From Lachnospiraceae bacterium (GTDB lineage: Bacteria > Bacillota > Clostridia > Lachnospirales > Lachnospiraceae), in NCBI GenBank assembly GCA_910574185.1, contig CAJSZQ010000003.1, positions 124,001-188,000 on the forward strand: a stretch of DNA of 64,000 bases. The letters are read 5' to 3'. A model generated the notes under the pieces. That model saw only the letters and a program-made list of their open reading frames with translations, searched no databases and was not told the origin of the DNA. The position numbers and the translations under genes were made by a program. This document shows positions 51,402 to 60,480 of the stretch, in pieces (positions within the stretch are counted from its first letter, which is position 1; every line of letters starts with the position of its first letter).

Positions 51402-52400
51402 CTAATTCAGGCTGATTCTGTCAATCTCGGCCAGCTCTTCTTCAGAAAATTCGGTCTTCTGTACAATCTTTATATTTTCCTCAATCTGTGAAGGCTTTGA
51501 CGCCCCAATCAACACACTGGTTACCTCCGCATCCTTCAATACCCAGCTTAAAGCCATCTGAGCCAGCGTCTGGCCTCTCCTTGACGCAATTTGATTCAAC
51601 TCCTGAATCTGCGCCAGCCTGTCTTGTACAGACTGTTCCTTCAAAAAACGTCCGTCTGTACGAATCCGACTATCCGACGGTATTCCGTTTAAATAACGGT
51701 CTGTCAAAAGCCCCTGAGCCAGCGGACTAAATGCTATAATCCCTTTATTTAACTGCTTCGCTGTTTCTTTCAATCCGTTTTTTTCTATGGTTCTGTCAAA
51801 GATAGAATACCTGTTTTGATTGATGATAAATGGACATCTCAAATCTTCTAAAATCTCCGCCGCCTTTAAGAGCGTCGGACCGTCATAATTTGAAATTCCC
51901 ACATACAACGCTTTTCCACTGCGCACAATGGCGTCAAGCGCCATCATCGTCTCCTCAAGCGGCGTCTCAGGGTCCATTCTGTGATGGTAGAAAATATCCA
52001 CATATTCCAGCCCCATACGCTTTAAGCTCTGATCCAGACTGGCAATCAGATATTTTCTGCTTCCCCAGTTTCCATAGGGGCCTTCCCACATATCATATCC
52101 CGCCTTAGTACTGATAATCATCTCGTCCCGATAGGCAGACATCTCTTTATGCAAAATTTTCCCGAAATTACGCTCTGCGCTTCCATATTCCGGTCCATAG
52201 TTATTGGCCAAATCAAAATGCGTAATTCCCAAATCAAAAGCCCGAAAACACATCTTTTTCATGTTCTCCGGGGCCGCATTGCTTCCGAAATTATGCCAGA
52301 GTCCCAGTGATATCATCGGCAGAAGCAGTCCGCTTTTTCCACATCTGTTATATCGCATCTCCTGATAGCGGCTGCCGGCCGCACTGTATCCATAATCCAT
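51402..52400 (-). CDS. aldo/keto reductase (YghZ/GSP69-like)
   Basis: This 332-residue (beta/alpha)8 NADPH reductase has catalytic residues Asp in HFDLANNYGP with Tyr in the same segment, Lys in IISTKAGY and His in DIFYHHRMDPETP. The start MDYGYSAAGSRYQEMRYNRC is typical of the YghZ group, which reduces L-glyceraldehyde-3-phosphate and other aldehydes. It lies upstream of, and probably with, the lacI gene. Role in the sugar pathway is not clear. Confidence 0.92.
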   Translation of the reverse strand: MDYGYSAAGSRYQEMRYNRCGKSGLLLPMISLGLWHNFGSNAAPENMKKMCFRAFDLGITHFDLANNYGPEYGSAERNFGKILHKEMSAYRDEMIISTKAGYDMWEGPYGNWGSRKYLIASLDQSLKRMGLEYVDIFYHHRMDPETPLEETMMALDAIVRSGKALYVGISNYDGPTLLKAAEILEDLRCPFIINQNRYSIFDRTIEKNGLKETAKQLNKGIIAFSPLAQGLLTDRYLNGIPSDSRIRTDGRFLKEQSVQDRLAQIQELNQIASRRGQTLAQMALSWVLKDAEVTSVLIGASKPSQIEENIKIVQKTEFSEEELAEIDRISLN

Positions 52401-52503
52401 ATCCGTCCCTCCAGGTATAACCTATTCTCTATGATTAACTACTACTTGATTATAAATCATATTATCACAAAAACGACGCCTTCTCAACGCTGATTATTAA
52501 CAA

Positions 52504-52523
52504 GAATGTGCTTTTGCACATTC
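52504..52523. promoter_or_regulatory. perfect 8-bp hairpin
   Basis: GAATGTGC-TTTT-GCACATTC next to the boundary of hairpin element A5. It may be the tail of the amino-acid ABC transcript or a promoter-proximal site of the aldo-keto reductase. Function undetermined. Confidence 0.45.
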
Positions 52524-52526
52524 TCG

Positions 52527-52765
52527 GTTACTGTGCATACATCGCCTGCCGAACATGGATTGAATCAGGAGCATGTCTCTAAGCAGACGGAGCAGCATTC
52601 CATTGAACTGGCAGCTAACGCAGACTAAGACGCTCAGGAAAGCCTTCGCGTCTAAGTCTGCATAAGCTGCTATTTCAATTCCATGAAAAACGCTCCTGAA
52701 TCGTCTGCTTAGAGACATGCTCCTGATTCAACCCACTGTTTACCAAATGACCTGCGAACTGTAAC
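52527..52765. repeat. giant hairpin element A5 (239 bp, inverted orientation)
   Basis: Same length as A1-A4 and opposite in orientation (it begins GTTACTGTGCATACATCGCC and ends TGACCTGCGAACTGTAAC). The core stem CAGCTAACGCAGACTAAGAC / GTCTAAGTCTGCATAAGCTG is better paired than in A1 because the tip has changed on both sides. Lies between the amino-acid ABC operon and the aldo-keto reductase. Confidence 0.92.
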
Positions 52766-52850
52766 TTCTCATGCCTGACGCGGTCGCCTGCGGCATACTT
52801 CTTCTCCGCGCCAGTGCGCATCCTCTGTAGAGTTTAGATTATATAGGACA

Positions 52851-52885
52851 AAAAGAACAGGCGAACCACACTGGTTTCGCCTGCT
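52851..52885 (-). terminator. intrinsic terminator of the amino-acid ABC operon
   Basis: On the minus strand GCAGGCGAAACC pairs with GGTTCGCCTGT (loop AGTGT), followed by TCTTTTTG, 21 bases after the ATPase stop. Confidence 0.85.
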
Positions 52886-52905
52886 CATGATTTTCTCATA
52901 CACTA

Positions 52906-53652
52906 TTACAAAATCTTTGACAGAAATTCCTGGAGTCTCGGATCTTTTGGATGTTCAAAGAACTCTTTCGGACTTCCCTGCTCTTTTATCTCTCCGTCCG
53001 CCATAAAGATTACTCTGCTTCCAACTTCCCTGGCAAATCCCATCTCGTGCGTTACCACTACCATCGTCATGCCATCCTTAGCAAGCTGCTTCATAAGCTC
53101 TAACACCTCGCCGACCATCTCCGGGTCCAGTGCGGAAGTCGGTTCATCAAACAGCATTACATCCGGCTCCATTGCCAGAGACCGCACAATCGCAATCCGC
53201 TGTTTCTGACCCCCGGACAACTGAGAAGGATAAGCATTCGCCTTCTCGGCCAGTCCAACCCGCTCCAGAAGTTCCATCCCCTTCTTGTCCGCTTCTTCCT
53301 TACTCATTCCCAGCAGTTTTATTGGCGCCAGGGTAATATTCTGCAGAATCGTCTTATGCGGAAACAGATTAAAATGCTGAAATACCATCCCCATTTTTTG
53401 ACGGTGCCGGTTAATATCCACCTTTTTATCGGTGATATCCACACCCTCAAAATAAATCTTTCCCTCCGACGGCTCTTCCAATAAGTTCAGAGAACGCAAG
53501 AATGTAGATTTGCCGGAACCAGAAGGTCCCACCACAACCACTACTTCTCCTTTGCGAATCTCTTCGCTTACTCCGTTCAGCGCATGCAATTTGCCGAAAT
53601 TTTTCTTAAGGCCTTCAACTTTAATCAATGTCTCTCCATTATTAATGGTCAC
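52906..53652 (-). CDS. glnQ: polar amino-acid ABC transporter ATP-binding protein
   Basis: This 248-residue GlnQ/HisP-type ATPase has Walker [11 protein letters not shown] loop [13 protein letters not shown], signature [15 protein letters not shown], Walker [15 protein letters not shown] and switch His in VVTHEMGFA. It overlaps the permease gene by 11 bases. Last gene of the binding-protein / permease / ATPase operon. Confidence 0.94.
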   Translation of the reverse strand: MTINNGETLIKVEGLKKNFGKLHALNGVSEEIRKGEVVVVVGPSGSGKSTFLRSLNLLEEPSEGKIYFEGVDITDKKVDINRHRQKMGMVFQHFNLFPHKTILQNITLAPIKLLGMSKEEADKKGMELLERVGLAEKANAYPSQLSGGQKQRIAIVRSLAMEPDVMLFDEPTSALDPEMVGEVLELMKQLAKDGMTMVVVTHEMGFAREVGSRVIFMADGEIKEQGSPKEFFEHPKDPRLQEFLSKIL

Positions 53653-54340
53653 TGTTCCTCAGCCTCCTCTCCAGCATATTTACAAGTTTACTGAAAATCA
53701 TAACCATAACCAGATAGATTACCGCTACGGTAAGCAATGGGAACATCGCGTCATAAGTGCGGCTCCGGATAATATCCCCGCCTTTGGTCAAATCCTGAAT
53801 TGCAATGTATCCGGCTACTGAAGTCTCCTTCAGAAGCACAATAAACTCGTTGCCAAGCGCCGGCAGGATATTCTTAAACGCCTGCGGAAGCACAATGTAA
53901 ATCATAGTCTGAAAATAATTAAATCCCAGAGAACGCCCTGCCTCAAACTGTCCGTCGTCAATCGACATGATTCCAGACCGCACAATCTCCGCCACATACG
54001 CCGCCGAATTCATTCCGAATGCCATGACCGCAGCCAAAACTTTACTTACATTCACCGTACCAAAGATTACAAAATAAATAATCAATAACTGAACAACCAC
54101 CGGCGTTCCGCGGATTACTGTAATATAAACCTGGGCAATCAGATTCAGAATCTTTAATTTCCCGGTTTTCAAATATGTAGATCGGATAATGGCAAGGACA
54201 AATCCAAGAACAATACCAATCAAAAGCGCAAGAAACGTAATCTGTAGAGTAACCTTCAAACCGTCTGCAATATAGGTCCAGCGTTTGCTATCTATAAAGT
54301 TAAATGCAAAACGCTCCCCAAAGCTCATATCCATCCCCAC
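53642..54340 (-). CDS. polar amino-acid ABC transporter permease
   Basis: This 232-residue HisM/GlnP-type permease has five membrane helices and the coupling loop [20 protein letters not shown] followed by [17 protein letters not shown]. It pairs with itself or a partner to form the pore and docks on the GlnQ-type ATPase. Confidence 0.93.
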   Translation of the reverse strand: MGMDMSFGERFAFNFIDSKRWTYIADGLKVTLQITFLALLIGIVLGFVLAIIRSTYLKTGKLKILNLIAQVYITVIRGTPVVVQLLIIYFVIFGTVNVSKVLAAVMAFGMNSAAYVAEIVRSGIMSIDDGQFEAGRSLGFNYFQTMIYIVLPQAFKNILPALGNEFIVLLKETSVAGYIAIQDLTKGGDIIRSRTYDAMFPLLTVAVIYLVMVMIFSKLVNMLERRLRNSDH

Positions 54341-54444
54341 TTAATTCTTCCTCTTCTTTCTGTACATACTGTTCCTAACCAAACTGACGGCCAATAAAGG
54401 AGGTTTCTGATATCCTTCACAGCCGTCGGTCTGCATGAACCTAA

Positions 54445-55272
54445 TTACTCTTTTACAATTACAACCTGACGCGCGGTACAATAGGTATCTGAGAAATCTA
54501 CGGATTTCAGACGGTCCTCTGTAACTGTCATACCTGCAAATCCTACGTCTGCCTTTCCGCTCTGAACCGCGGTAATAATAGAATCAAAACTCATATCCTC
54601 AATTACCAGCTCTTTTCCAAGGTAATCGCAGATTGCTCTTGCAACGTCTGCATCGACTCCCATAATCGCATCTTCTCCGTCAATTGTGTCATGGAACTCA
54701 TACGGCGGAAATTCTGCGTTGGTAGCCATAACAAGTTGTCCATCCCGCTCTACAGACTCATCAATAGCATAAGCCTCTCCCTCTCCGCTGATATAATAAT
54801 CAAAAATCGCATCGAAAGTTCCGTCCTCTTTCAGCGCTGCAAGCGCTTCATTAAGTTTCTGCGTAAGTTCCGTATTATCCTTGGAAACAGCAATTGCATA
54901 TTCTTCCTCTGTGTATGCCTCGTCGAGAATCTTAAGTCCTTCGTTCTCAGACACAAACACCTGCGCCGGCTCATTGTCAATAATTACCGCGTCAATCTTG
55001 CCCTGCTGCAGCGCCTGAACGGCCTCAAATCCCTTATTGTAACGCTCTACACTGTCTTCGCCGAACCCATCCGTTACATAAATATCACCGGTCGTTCCTG
55101 TCTGTACGCCAATTGTCTTACCCTCTAACTGTTCAATGGATGTAATTGATTCTGCCGCTGTATCTTCACCGGCATCGGTTCCCTCTTTGCCAGAGTCGCC
55201 AGAACCACATGCAGCCAGTGAAACTACCATTGCAGACGCCAGTAAAACACTGCTTAACTTTTTTAATTTCAT
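54445..55272 (-). CDS. amino-acid ABC transporter substrate-binding lipoprotein
   Basis: This protein has about 275 residues from ATG 55272 (MKLKKLSSVLL), with GGGAG 5-7 bases upstream. Lipobox LAACGS. Type 3 binding-protein fold: LEGKTIGVQTGTTGDIYV, an acidic hinge, NAEFPPYEFHD and DVGFAGMTVTEDRLKSVDFS. The segments are permuted relative to the usual order. The GKTIGVQTGT block, normally found after the first lobe, comes first here, and the N-lobe entry LVMATNAEFPPYEF comes at about residue 190. This suggests a circularly rearranged protein. Confidence 0.85.
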   Translation of the reverse strand: MKLKKLSSVLLASAMVVSLAACGSGDSGKEGTDAGEDTAAESITSIEQLEGKTIGVQTGTTGDIYVTDGFGEDSVERYNKGFEAVQALQQGKIDAVIIDNEPAQVFVSENEGLKILDEAYTEEEYAIAVSKDNTELTQKLNEALAALKEDGTFDAIFDYYISGEGEAYAIDESVERDGQLVMATNAEFPPYEFHDTIDGEDAIMGVDADVARAICDYLGKELVIEDMSFDSIITAVQSGKADVGFAGMTVTEDRLKSVDFSDTYCTARQVVIVKE

Positions 55273-55405
55273 AATTTCTCCCTTCCGCTCAATTTTTCCG
55301 AGCCATTCTCTCCACAAATCTTGTGAAGAAATTTACATTTTATTGCATAAATATTCACCTTTCCTATTTTAGCATGTTTCTGATAAAAAGCAAGCAACTT
55401 TTACG

Positions 55406-56233
55406 CTATCCCATAATCACCTTCACAATTGCCGAAATAATAATAGCCGCTCCCAGTACAATCCGATAATATCCGAACACCTTAAAATCATGCTTTTTAA
55501 TATATCCCATCAGGAACTTAATCGCCACAACCGACACCACAAAGGATACAACGCATCCCAGCATAAGAATCCCAAATTCCTGCCCTGTAAAATGGAATCC
55601 AAATTTCACCAGCTTTAAAAAGCTTGCGCCAAACATAACCGGAATCGCCAAAAAGAAGGTAAATTCTGCCGCTGTTTCTCTGGCCACTCCAATCATAAGC
55701 GCGCCAACTATAGTCGCTCCGGACCTGGAGGTTCCAGGTATCATCGCAAGCATCTGGAACACGCCAATCCATAACAGCATCTTTACAGACAACTGAGAAA
55801 TCTTCGTCACTTCCGGCGTAACGCCTTTATTCTTATTCTCTATAATAATAAACAGGATACCATATACAATCAGCATAACCGCCACCGGAAGAGGCTTATA
55901 AAACAGTGCGTCCAGATAATCGTCAAAAATAAGTCCAATCACCGCCGCCGGAACCGAAGCTATCGCTACTTTAATCCACATCTGCCAGGTAAGCATCTTC
56001 TGCCTCTGGTTTTTCCTCGGCGAAAACGGATTCAGCTTATGAAAATAAAGAACTACAACCGCCATAATTGCCCCGAGCTGAATCACAACGTTAAACATCT
56101 CCATAAACGCATCGCTAAGCCCCGGTTTTAACAAATCTCCAACCAAAATCAAATGCCCGGTACTGCTGACCGGAAGCCACTCGGTAATTCCTTCTACAAT
56201 ACCAAGAACCACAATTTTAATATAATCCAGCAT
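55406..56233 (-). CDS. uppP: undecaprenyl-diphosphatase (bacitracin resistance protein)
   Basis: This 275-residue membrane phosphatase recycles undecaprenyl pyrophosphate to the monophosphate for cell-wall synthesis. Motifs GIVEGITEWLPVSSTGHLIL (with the conserved Glu pair and His) and PGTSRSGATI (catalytic Ser/Arg) are intact. About eight membrane helices. Overproduction gives bacitracin resistance. Confidence 0.95.
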   Translation of the reverse strand: MLDYIKIVVLGIVEGITEWLPVSSTGHLILVGDLLKPGLSDAFMEMFNVVIQLGAIMAVVVLYFHKLNPFSPRKNQRQKMLTWQMWIKVAIASVPAAVIGLIFDDYLDALFYKPLPVAVMLIVYGILFIIIENKNKGVTPEVTKISQLSVKMLLWIGVFQMLAMIPGTSRSGATIVGALMIGVARETAAEFTFFLAIPVMFGASFLKLVKFGFHFTGQEFGILMLGCVVSFVVSVVAIKFLMGYIKKHDFKVFGYYRIVLGAAIIISAIVKVIMG

Positions 56234-56253
56234 ATTCTTCCTATCTCCTTCAA

Positions 56254-57090
56254 CTATTTCAATACATATTTTACAATGGCTTTTGCCGCTCCATCCTCAT
56301 CATTGGAAAGAGTCACGTATTCAGCCGCTTCTTTTACTTCTTCAATCGCGTTAGACATGGCGACTCCAAAACCGGCTTCCCGAACCATTTCAATATCATT
56401 TGAACCGTCTCCGCATGCCATAATTTCTTCTCTGGAAATTCCAAGAAGCTCTCCGAGCTTCACTAACGCGAGTCCCTTCCTTGCCTCTCTGGCATTGGCT
56501 TCCAGATTATTATGCAGCGCGCCGCATATGGTTATATCCGGAAGCTTTTCTCCCACCTCGGCAAACGCCGCCTTCTTATCCTCCTGGCTGGCAAAAAGAG
56601 CCTGTATCTTATCCACAGGCCGATGTTCCCTGTGATACATCTCAAATACGTCTTCTACCGGCCTTCTTGTATTAAGAATATAATTCACCATCGGCGCGGA
56701 AGGCATATAACGCTCCACAACTTCCAAATCCCGCTTAGCCGCATACCCGACGCCTTCATAATATATTTCAAGAAGCGCATCATACTTTTTCAGTATCTCA
56801 AGCAACTTTCCTCCATCCTCATAGGGAATCAGCCGTTCATACAATACCTTCCCTTCCTGTATATCCAGCACTCTGGCGCCGTTCGAGGTCAGGGCGTAGC
56901 GTATCCCTGGAAATTCCATCACCTCTTTCGGGATTCCTGATGCAGGACGTCCGGTAGCCGGCAGAACTATCACTCCCTGTCTCACAGCCTCTGTTATCAC
57001 TTCCCTGGAATACTCTGTGAATACTTTATTGCTATCCAGAAGCGTTCCATCCAAATCCAGGCCAATCATCCTAATGTTTTGTTTCGTCAT
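56254..57090 (-). CDS. HAD-superfamily sugar phosphatase, Cof type
   Basis: This phosphatase has about 278 residues from ATG 57090 (MTKQNIRMIGLDLDGTLLD), which has AAAGGA 11 bases upstream and overlaps the preceding gene by 20 bases; the longer frame to 57177 is unsupported. Motif I Asp pair in GLDLDGTLLDS, motif II PATGRP, motif IV ACGDGSNDIEMV. A cytoplasmic phosphatase of unknown sugar-phosphate specificity. Confidence 0.9.
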   Translation of the reverse strand: MTKQNIRMIGLDLDGTLLDSNKVFTEYSREVITEAVRQGVIVLPATGRPASGIPKEVMEFPGIRYALTSNGARVLDIQEGKVLYERLIPYEDGGKLLEILKKYDALLEIYYEGVGYAAKRDLEVVERYMPSAPMVNYILNTRRPVEDVFEMYHREHRPVDKIQALFASQEDKKAAFAEVGEKLPDITICGALHNNLEANAREARKGLALVKLGELLGISREEIMACGDGSNDIEMVREAGFGVAMSNAIEEVKEAAEYVTLSNDEDGAAKAIVKYVLK

Positions 57091-57661
57091 ATGCCAGTAA
57101 TTCCTTTCCATCCCTTGTAAATAAAAATACTTTATTACTAATTCTGTTCTTCCCCAGCTCATAAACCTGCTCTGCATGATATTTCATCTTTTCTACAGCT
57201 TCTTCCTCAAGCGCCGGCGCAAAAAGAACCGTATCTTTGGAAGGAACCATAATCAGCAGGTCATCCTCCAATTTCTTTACGCACACATCCCAGATATGCC
57301 GGAAACACAGAGAACTTGCCTCATGATACCCATCCGCCAGTATAGCAAACGCCCCATACATAGTATTACCAATGACAAACTCCACATCTCGCGCCAGATT
57401 TGCGCATGCAATCTGATATAACGCTTCTATATCGCAATCCGGCGGCAGCATGTTGTCTTTTATGATTTCATATGCCTCCTCCCCTCGTTTTATTACAAAG
57501 AGAATCATCAAATCCCCAGCAAAAGAAATTAACGGCGTATCTTTCTCGGAAATCATCTTGCCGTTCAGCGCCTGCGGCTCTACCAACGACTGCGTAATCC
57601 ATGGATAAATTTGCTCTTTCACATTCTCAAATAAATAATGCTCTTCTTCATATTTTCTCAT
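57071..57661 (-). CDS. DUF1444-like protein (YtpQ family resemblance)
   Basis: A 196-residue soluble protein. The middle AFAILADGYHEASSLCFRHI and the C-terminal LLIMVPSKDTVLFAPALEEE resemble DUF1444/YtpQ proteins or the DUF5688 group of clostridia. No catalytic motif. It is followed by, and overlaps, the HAD gene. Function unknown. Confidence 0.7.
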   Translation of the reverse strand: MRKYEEEHYLFENVKEQIYPWITQSLVEPQALNGKMISEKDTPLISFAGDLMILFVIKRGEEAYEIIKDNMLPPDCDIEALYQIACANLARDVEFVIGNTMYGAFAILADGYHEASSLCFRHIWDVCVKKLEDDLLIMVPSKDTVLFAPALEEEAVEKMKYHAEQVYELGKNRISNKVFLFTRDGKELLAYDETKH

Positions 57662-57709
57662 CTCTAATTGCTCCTGGAAAAATTTCTTTATTATTTATAA
57701 TAACAAAGT

Positions 57710-57738
57710 TTGCCAAATAAAGCAATTTGTTGTATAAT
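57710..57738 (+). promoter_or_regulatory. sigma-A promoter of the 3D-domain protein gene
   Basis: TTGCCA (57710-57715), 17-base spacer, TATAAT (57733-57738). The 85-base leader contains a GATTCG...CGAATC stem before the AAAGGA ribosome site. Confidence 0.7.
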
Positions 57739-57830
57739 GTAAAAAATACTGGCCAGATTCGTCTACTTATCTCTTCTGAACGGCGAATCATTTATTATCA
57801 TTATCATACATAAAGAAAGGACAAGTATTT

Positions 57831-58922
57831 ATGAGTAATAGAGCAAAACGCTTAGCAAGGGCAGGAATCATCATGATATGTATTGCGGCTGTCGGACATG
57901 CTAATATGTCTGTTCATGCAGTGCCCTCCTCATCCGAATTGCAAAAGAAGACTTCCAATCTACAAAGCGAACTAAACGGCCTGAATGGGCAGCTGAACAA
58001 TCTCATAACCCAGATGGACGCTATGTCGCAGGAAGCTGAAGAACTTGCAGGCGCAATGACTGAGACCCAGAACCGTCTGAACGAAGCACAGGCCGCCGGC
58101 GAAGAACAGTACGAAGCTATGAAGCTCCGCATAAAGTATATTTACGAAGCCGGCGATACTTCATTTATAGAACTATTATGTTCTGCTGAAAGCATGACTG
58201 ACTTTCTGAACAAAACCGACTTTGTTAAAACAGTGAATGAATACGACCGCAACATGTTGAACGAACTGTTAGCTACTCAGGATAAAATTGCCGATGAAGG
58301 CAAGAAATTAGAATCTCAACACCAGGATCTGGTTGCTAAACAAGAAGAACTCTCCAACAAGCGTACGGAAGTAGAGACTATGATTGCTTCCACTTCCAGC
58401 GAACTGTCGAATTACAGCGCGCAGCTTGAACGGGCCAGACAGGCCGAGCTCTTAGCTTCCAGACAAGCCGCGGAACAGCAGGCGGCTGCAGAGCGGGCAG
58501 CTAACCAGCAGGCAGACGGGCAGCCTACGGACGACCAGTCTTCCGCCAGCGATCCGTCTAACGGCGAACAGCCTGCAGATACCAATCCTGTACAACAGCC
58601 TGTTTACACTCCCGGAAGTTCTGAAGGCAAGCAAAGCCTCGGTTCTTTCCGGATTACCCACTATTGCAACTGTTATCTTTGCTGCGGAAGCTGGGCCGGA
58701 GGTCCTACCGCTTCCGGAACGCTTCCTACTCCTGGAAGAACTATTGCCGTAGATCCCACTGTTATTCCTCTTGGAACCCGCGTAATTATCAACGGGCAGA
58801 TTTATGTAGCAGAAGATACCGGCGGCGCTATCAAGGGCAATAAGATTGACGTTTATGTAGCAAGTCATGAACTGACTACACAATACGGCGTATATTATGC
58901 CGACGTATATTTAGCTGATTAA
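57831..58922 (+). CDS. secreted coiled-coil protein with C-terminal 3D domain (cell-wall hydrolase-like)
   Basis: This 363-residue protein has a signal peptide (about 1-30, cleavage after VHA), a coiled coil about 33-205 of the PcsB/CwlO regulatory kind, and a Gln/Ala/Pro-rich linker to about 265. It ends in a YuiC/Rpf-type 3D domain: FRITHYCNCYLCCGSW, TIAVDPTVIPLGTRVIING, AEDTGGAIKGNKIDVYV with the three conserved aspartates. Probably cleaves or remodels peptidoglycan glycan strands, with the coiled coil giving FtsEX-like control. Four Cys in CNCYLCCGSW are usual in clostridial members. Confidence 0.9.
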   Translation: MSNRAKRLARAGIIMICIAAVGHANMSVHAVPSSSELQKKTSNLQSELNGLNGQLNNLITQMDAMSQEAEELAGAMTETQNRLNEAQAAGEEQYEAMKLRIKYIYEAGDTSFIELLCSAESMTDFLNKTDFVKTVNEYDRNMLNELLATQDKIADEGKKLESQHQDLVAKQEELSNKRTEVETMIASTSSELSNYSAQLERARQAELLASRQAAEQQAAAERAANQQADGQPTDDQSSASDPSNGEQPADTNPVQQPVYTPGSSEGKQSLGSFRITHYCNCYLCCGSWAGGPTASGTLPTPGRTIAVDPTVIPLGTRVIINGQIYVAEDTGGAIKGNKIDVYVASHELTTQYGVYYADVYLAD

Positions 58923-58927
58923 TAAAA

Positions 58928-58953
58928 AGGGGACTCGAACGAGTCCTCTTTTA
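58928..58953 (+). terminator. intrinsic terminator after the 3D-domain gene
   Basis: AGGGGACTC-GAAC-GAGTCCTCT followed by TTTAC; 5 bases after the stop codon. Confidence 0.88.
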
Positions 58954-59032
58954 CTATTTGCAAGCGCTCTGTTTCCGTCGGCTCCCACTGGCACAGACGC
59001 GCTTTTCAGACATATACGCCCTCCTCTTGTCC

Positions 59033-59890
59033 TCAGATAATATTCTTGATACCTTCGCATATTCTTCTGGCAACCGTCGGATTATTCATCGTATACAAAT
59101 GTATTCCTGAAATATCACTCGTCAGCAAATCAATAATCTGACTTAATGCATAAGACATTCCCGCATCAAAAAGCGCTTCTTTACGGTCCTCATATTTATG
59201 TATAATTTTATCAAACCTCTCTGGAAAAGACGCGCCGCACATGGTAATCATCCTCTTAATCTGCGCCGCATTAATCACCGGCATAATCCCCGGAATCACA
59301 GGAATATCAATCCCCGCTATCCGACAGTCTTCCACCATCCGATAAAAATACTGATTATCAAAAAACAACTGTGAAATAAGCACCTCCGCGCCCGCATCCG
59401 TCTTTTGTTTCAGATGTCTCATCTCACTGATTCTGCTCTCCGACTCAGGATGGCATTCTGGATAACAGGCGCCTAAGACACAGAAATCTCCAGTCTTTTT
59501 CAGATAAGCAATCAAGTCTGACGCATGATGAAAATCATCTTTTTCTGGAACTTCCGGACTCCTGTCGCCACGCAATGCCAGAATATTATCAATTCCTTCA
59601 CCTTTTAATATCCGGGTAAATTCGTCAATTTCTCCTTTAGAATAACTAAGACAAGTCAGATGCACCACCGGCTCCACGTGGTACTTCTGCTTAATCTTCC
59701 TCGCCACCTCGATCGTCCGGTTACAATTAGCGCTTCCTCCGGCGCCAAAAGTAACGCTGATAAAATCCGGCTTCAATTCACAGAGAATCTCCAGTGTTGC
59801 ATCAATATTCTTCAATTCGCTGTCTTTCTTCGGCGGAAATATCTCAAAAGACAACGTGGTTTTACGGCTATATAAATCTGCAATTCTCAT
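59033..59890 (-). CDS. metF: 5,10-methylenetetrahydrofolate reductase
   Basis: This enzyme has about 285 residues from ATG 59890 (MRIADLYSRKTTLSFEIFPP), where AAGGGGAAAAG is upstream. FAD-dependent TIM barrel reducing methylene-THF to methyl-THF. Motifs FEIFPPK (catalytic Glu), FISVTFGAGGS, LALRGDRS, GAEVLISQLFFDNQYF and PVIPGIMP. In acetogenic Lachnospiraceae it can serve both methionine synthesis and the Wood-Ljungdahl methyl branch. Its leader carries a terminator, so it is likely regulated. Confidence 0.94.
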   Translation of the reverse strand: MRIADLYSRKTTLSFEIFPPKKDSELKNIDATLEILCELKPDFISVTFGAGGSANCNRTIEVARKIKQKYHVEPVVHLTCLSYSKGEIDEFTRILKGEGIDNILALRGDRSPEVPEKDDFHHASDLIAYLKKTGDFCVLGACYPECHPESESRISEMRHLKQKTDAGAEVLISQLFFDNQYFYRMVEDCRIAGIDIPVIPGIMPVINAAQIKRMITMCGASFPERFDKIIHKYEDRKEALFDAGMSYALSQIIDLLTSDISGIHLYTMNNPTVARRICEGIKNII

Positions 59891-59969
59891 AATCTTTTCC
59901 CCTTGTTTTATAAAATGTCTTCTTTCCAGCCCTCTTTCAAAGCAGAGCACAAAATAAATACTGCAAAAA

Positions 59970-60000
59970 CGCTATGCAATGGGCGAGTCATTGCATAGCG
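59970..60000 (-). terminator. attenuator-type terminator in the metF leader
   Basis: On the minus strand CGCTATGCAATG-ACTCGCC-CATTGCATAGCG-TTTTTG is a perfect 12-bp stem with T-run, 80 bases before the metF start and about 110 bases after its promoter. The loop CTCGCCC can pair with GGGCGAG at about 60060-60070 in the upstream leader, a possible antiterminator or kissing contact. Confidence 0.8.
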
Positions 60001-60110
60001 CAGTCGTATTCTTTTATTCAGTATAACATTATCAGATTCACCGGTCAATTCGGAAATCCTATCTCGCCCTGTGTAGACATTGTTGCGTTACATCTCTCTT
60101 TCTATGGCTC

Positions 60111-60139
60111 AGTATACAGAGCTGTTAATTATTTGTCAA
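60111..60139 (-). promoter_or_regulatory. sigma-A promoter of metF
   Basis: On the minus strand TTGACA (60134-60139), 17-base spacer, TATACT (60111-60116). Predicted start near 60104, giving a 210-nt leader with a terminator. The 60140-60480 stretch upstream contains no gene, only AT-rich sequence and the short leader of the divergent fusion gene. Confidence 0.75.
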
Positions 60140-60480
60140 TCCAAAGCAATGCTTTTCGCAAAGTTTGTTACTTTATTCACATTCCTTATCCTTTCCCCGG
60201 CTTTTTTATATATATTATACAAAACCAGTGTGCCGACACATGAAAATCCATTCTGCGTCGACACCACCGCCTTTCGGGAATCATTTACAATCGCCGAAAT
60301 CAGTTCTCATGCAGCATCCGAATAATAAGAATTACAATGATTTTATCAACACGCTTGTAGATTTAATTCTAAAAAACGTTGATTCTTAGGCTCACACATT
60401 TGTTTATTTTGCCATATTTCTCTTCATTTTTTTCATGAAATATAGTAAAATAGTATAAAAACCAACCAGGAGGTAACAAA

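Noticed and set aside
59891..60110. SAM, THF or T-box riboswitch upstream of metF
   Set aside because: None of the consensus blocks I know for these classes is present; left as an unassigned leader.
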